Positions 61,651 to 64,000 of a DNA stretch of 64,000 nt are shown piece by piece (the first letter of the stretch is position 1; the number at the start of each line of letters is the position of its first letter). The DNA comes from Chitinophaga arvensicola (GTDB taxonomy: Bacteria > Bacteroidota > Bacteroidia > Chitinophagales > Chitinophagaceae), in assembly GCF_900110835.1 (NCBI RefSeq), contig NZ_FOJG01000001.1, positions 3,131,499-3,195,498 of the forward strand. Direction: 5' to 3'. The notes beneath the pieces were generated by a model. It ran no database searches, was not told the origin of the DNA, and saw only the letters and a program-made list of their open reading frames with translations. The position numbers and the translations under genes are program-made.

Positions 61651-63966
61651 ATGAAGAAAACTCTACTATTGGCGCTCCTTATAGGAAGCGGCCTACACCT
61701 CTGTGCTCAAAATGATTATTACTGGTCTTCCGGTAAAAAGATTCCACTGAAAACAGATTCCACTACGGTCATTATTAAAACGGCCACCACTGCAGAATTG
61801 AAAAGTGCAGCCGCCCGCTTTAAATCACTGGCGCAACCCGGTGTGGCGGTCGATCACGCAGACTCGCAGCAGCTGGTGATTAAGTATCATCGCAAGGTGG
61901 CGCTCAAAGAGGTGACTGCCGATCTTGCTGCTGCCACCGGCAAAAAAACGGAAGCAAGATATGCGCATACTGCGTTGCAATCTCCCTTTATCCTGACCGG
62001 TAATATTTTGTATGAACCGGCAGATGGAAAAACACCGCAGGACGTTCTTAATTTTCTGGGTAAACAGGCTATCACGAGGCAGTATGAAGACCGCTATAAA
62101 ACGGTGCACGTAACCGCAGCGCACCTGGATAGCGTATTGGCGATCGCTAACCGCCTGTATGAGAGTGGGCTGGTAAAATGGTGTCACCCGGACTTCTTCT
62201 CCGATTTCAAACCCAGTACCAATGATCCGCTTTATAACAATCAATATTATTTAGATAACTATGGTCAGACCGGCGGTACTGCCAACATCGACATTGACGC
62301 AAACGTTGCGTTCAATAATCTGCCTGCCAATGCGGCCAACAATGTGATCCGCGTGGCCGTCATTGATGATGGCGTAGATGCACATGAAGAGCTGGGAACC
62401 CGTTTGGTAGCAGGTTTCACGGCCGGTGGATTTGGCACCGGTGCGCAGTCAAGCACCACGCAGGCGCACGGGCAAGCCTGTGCAGGTATCATTGGTGCCA
62501 CCCGTGATAACAACATAGGTATTGCCGGACTGTGTTCCAATTGCCAGATTGTGCCTGTGAATATTTTTAACGGCTTCAATGGCGCTGCTGCCAGTGCCGG
62601 CGATATTGCGGGCAGTATCAACTGGGCGTGGACAGCCACCCAGGGAAATGCAGATGTATTGAGTTGTTCCTGGGGAGGAGGTTTACCGGCAGATGCCATC
62701 ACACAGGCTATTACGGCGGCCCGAACACAGGGCCGGGGCAACAGGGGCGCGGTAGTGGTGTTTGCGGCTGGTAATTTCCAGAATGGCAGTGCTTCTTCTG
62801 TAGCCTATCCTGCTAATGTGTCCGGTGTCATTTCTGTAGGCGCTATCAATAAATCCGGCGCCCGCTGGTATTACAGTCCCAATAGTCCTTCCATTGTAGC
62901 TCCCACCGGAGATGTGAATGGTAACGGCGACGTATACACGCTCGATCGTATGGGTACCAATGGTGGCAATGCGGGAAATTATGTGACCAATTTTGGTGGT
63001 ACTTCTGCTGCTTGTCCGCAGGTAGCGGGCGTAGCTGCCCTGATTTTATCTGTTAGTCCGCACCTCACAGAAGCCCAGGTGAAAACCGCTATTCTCACCA
63101 GCGCTACACCCATGAATAACTCCACTAATTTTGGTGCAGGCAGACTGAACGCATACAATGCCATTCAAAAGAGCCTCCCTTATATTATAGGGCCGGATGC
63201 TTTCTGCACCACTACGGCTAATTATACCGTAGGGAATGCACCGCCTAATGCCACCTACGCGTGGACGGTGAGTAATACCAACTATGCATCTGTAACCCCT
63301 TCGTCGGCAACGGCTACGGTTACACGTTTTTCTCAGGGATATACCCCACTGAATGTAACGATAAACGGTATTTACCAGGCAGGTAAATCGCTGGTACTGG
63401 GATCCAATTCTTCGATAGAGGTTCGCCAGGCAGGTACCTGCTATGATGGCCGGCTTACCTGGGAGCTGATCGCTACGCCAAGTTCTTCCAGCGCCAGCAA
63501 CTGGCAATGGGCAGCAGATCCCAACGCCAGTGGAGAATTTTATATCAGCAGCCCCAATAGTTCTTCCACCTTTGTTACCGTAAAAGGCGGCGGTTATGTA
63601 AATGTGACCTATACGGATGCATGTGGACAAACCTCCATGTCCAACGGGGGACTGGTATACAGTCCTTGTCCGTCCAGTCTGATGGCCAATGTTACGGTAT
63701 ATCCGAACCCGGTGAGCAGCCAGCTGTTTATAAAGAACGGTGTAGTAACACCTGCTGTGAATGCAAAAGTTGCAGCAGCGGCACCAGACAATACGCTGGA
63801 AGCGAAACTGTATAATGAGAAAGGATGGCTGATCCGTTCTTCAAAAATAAAGGAAAGCGATGCCACCATCACTTTTGATACCGGCAATCTTCCGGAAGGA
63901 ACTTACTATTTGCATTTGTACCAGGGCGGACAAAGAACCGAGCGACAAATTGTAATCAGGCATTGA
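61651..63966 (+). CDS. Secreted S8 (subtilisin) peptidase with T9SS sorting domain
   Basis: A 771-residue protein: signal peptide (MKKTLLLALLIGSGLHLCAQ), an N-terminal propeptide-like region (to about 215), an S8 catalytic domain with Asp239 (VAVIDDGVD), His273 (AHGQACAGI) and Ser452 (GGTSAACPQVAG), a PKD/Ig-like region (about 505-690) and a C-terminal type IX sorting domain (MANVTVYPNPVSSQLFIKN, then EGTYYLHLYQGGQRTERQIVIR). Exported by Sec, then across the outer membrane by the gliding-linked type IX system. It could digest protein to feed the adjacent SusCD, which is speculative. Confidence 0.93.
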   Translation: MKKTLLLALLIGSGLHLCAQNDYYWSSGKKIPLKTDSTTVIIKTATTAELKSAAARFKSLAQPGVAVDHADSQQLVIKYHRKVALKEVTADLAAATGKKTEARYAHTALQSPFILTGNILYEPADGKTPQDVLNFLGKQAITRQYEDRYKTVHVTAAHLDSVLAIANRLYESGLVKWCHPDFFSDFKPSTNDPLYNNQYYLDNYGQTGGTANIDIDANVAFNNLPANAANNVIRVAVIDDGVDAHEELGTRLVAGFTAGGFGTGAQSSTTQAHGQACAGIIGATRDNNIGIAGLCSNCQIVPVNIFNGFNGAAASAGDIAGSINWAWTATQGNADVLSCSWGGGLPADAITQAITAARTQGRGNRGAVVVFAAGNFQNGSASSVAYPANVSGVISVGAINKSGARWYYSPNSPSIVAPTGDVNGNGDVYTLDRMGTNGGNAGNYVTNFGGTSAACPQVAGVAALILSVSPHLTEAQVKTAILTSATPMNNSTNFGAGRLNAYNAIQKSLPYIIGPDAFCTTTANYTVGNAPPNATYAWTVSNTNYASVTPSSATATVTRFSQGYTPLNVTINGIYQAGKSLVLGSNSSIEVRQAGTCYDGRLTWELIATPSSSSASNWQWAADPNASGEFYISSPNSSSTFVTVKGGGYVNVTYTDACGQTSMSNGGLVYSPCPSSLMANVTVYPNPVSSQLFIKNGVVTPAVNAKVAAAAPDNTLEAKLYNEKGWLIRSSKIKESDATITFDTGNLPEGTYYLHLYQGGQRTERQIVIRH

Positions 63967-64000
63967 TATTATAAGGTCCATGCTGTAAGCCGTGCAGATC

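Overview
The window looks like a piece of chromosome from a Chitinophaga-like member of the Bacteroidota (Chitinophagaceae is an inference). The signs are two SusC/SusD pairs, a FecI/FecR-type sigma/anti-sigma pair feeding an STN-domain SusC, a Reg_prop/Y_Y_Y regulator, a type IX secretion C-terminal domain on a subtilase, and several promoters of the Bacteroidota -7 type (TAnnTTTG). Gene density is high. I see no rRNA, tRNA, CRISPR array, insertion sequence or prophage.

Layout. 1-5 kb: a truncated lipase gene, then aspA, dcuB and a porin, a set for aspartate/fumarate metabolism and C4-dicarboxylate exchange. 5-15 kb: an MG2/TonB-plug outer-surface protein, an HI0933-type flavoprotein, folK and a deoxynucleoside kinase, SppA, an ABC-2 permease, two tandem SRPBCC proteins and a DUF2911 protein. 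15-25 kb: bioA, a hybrid histidine kinase, and a response regulator / kinase / TonB receptor / LtaS-like sulfatase operon on the minus strand. 25-42 kb: a GH71/99-like protein, a propeller-sensor LuxR-type regulator, and a polysaccharide utilisation locus (GH9, NagX-like membrane protein, GH18-ThuA fusion, SusC, SusD, ThuA protein, double-thioredoxin protein). GH18, a GH9 of possible glucosaminidase type and NagX together point to chitin or partly deacetylated chitin. 42-46 kb: a TetR repressor with an MFS / PhzF / serine hydrolase operon, with two matching operators visible. 46-50 kb: a small unknown gene and a two-subunit ABC exporter with one degenerate ATP site. 49.9-52.4 kb: a tightly coupled plus-strand operon of a Coq4-like protein, a T4-Pnkp-like polynucleotide kinase, a Thg1-like 3'-5' polymerase and a GNAT acetyltransferase. 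52.4-64 kb: ECF sigma factor, FecR, SusC (STN), SusD, TlpA-like protein, then a secreted S8 peptidase.

The most interesting part is the Coq4-like / PNK / Thg1-like / GNAT cassette. A 5'-OH kinase next to an enzyme that adds nucleotides to 5' ends suggests an RNA (probably tRNA) 5'-end repair unit. Second is the chitin-type locus, with its unusual ThuA domains and its GH9/NagX combination. Third is the TetR circuit, where promoter, operators and terminator can all be read directly.
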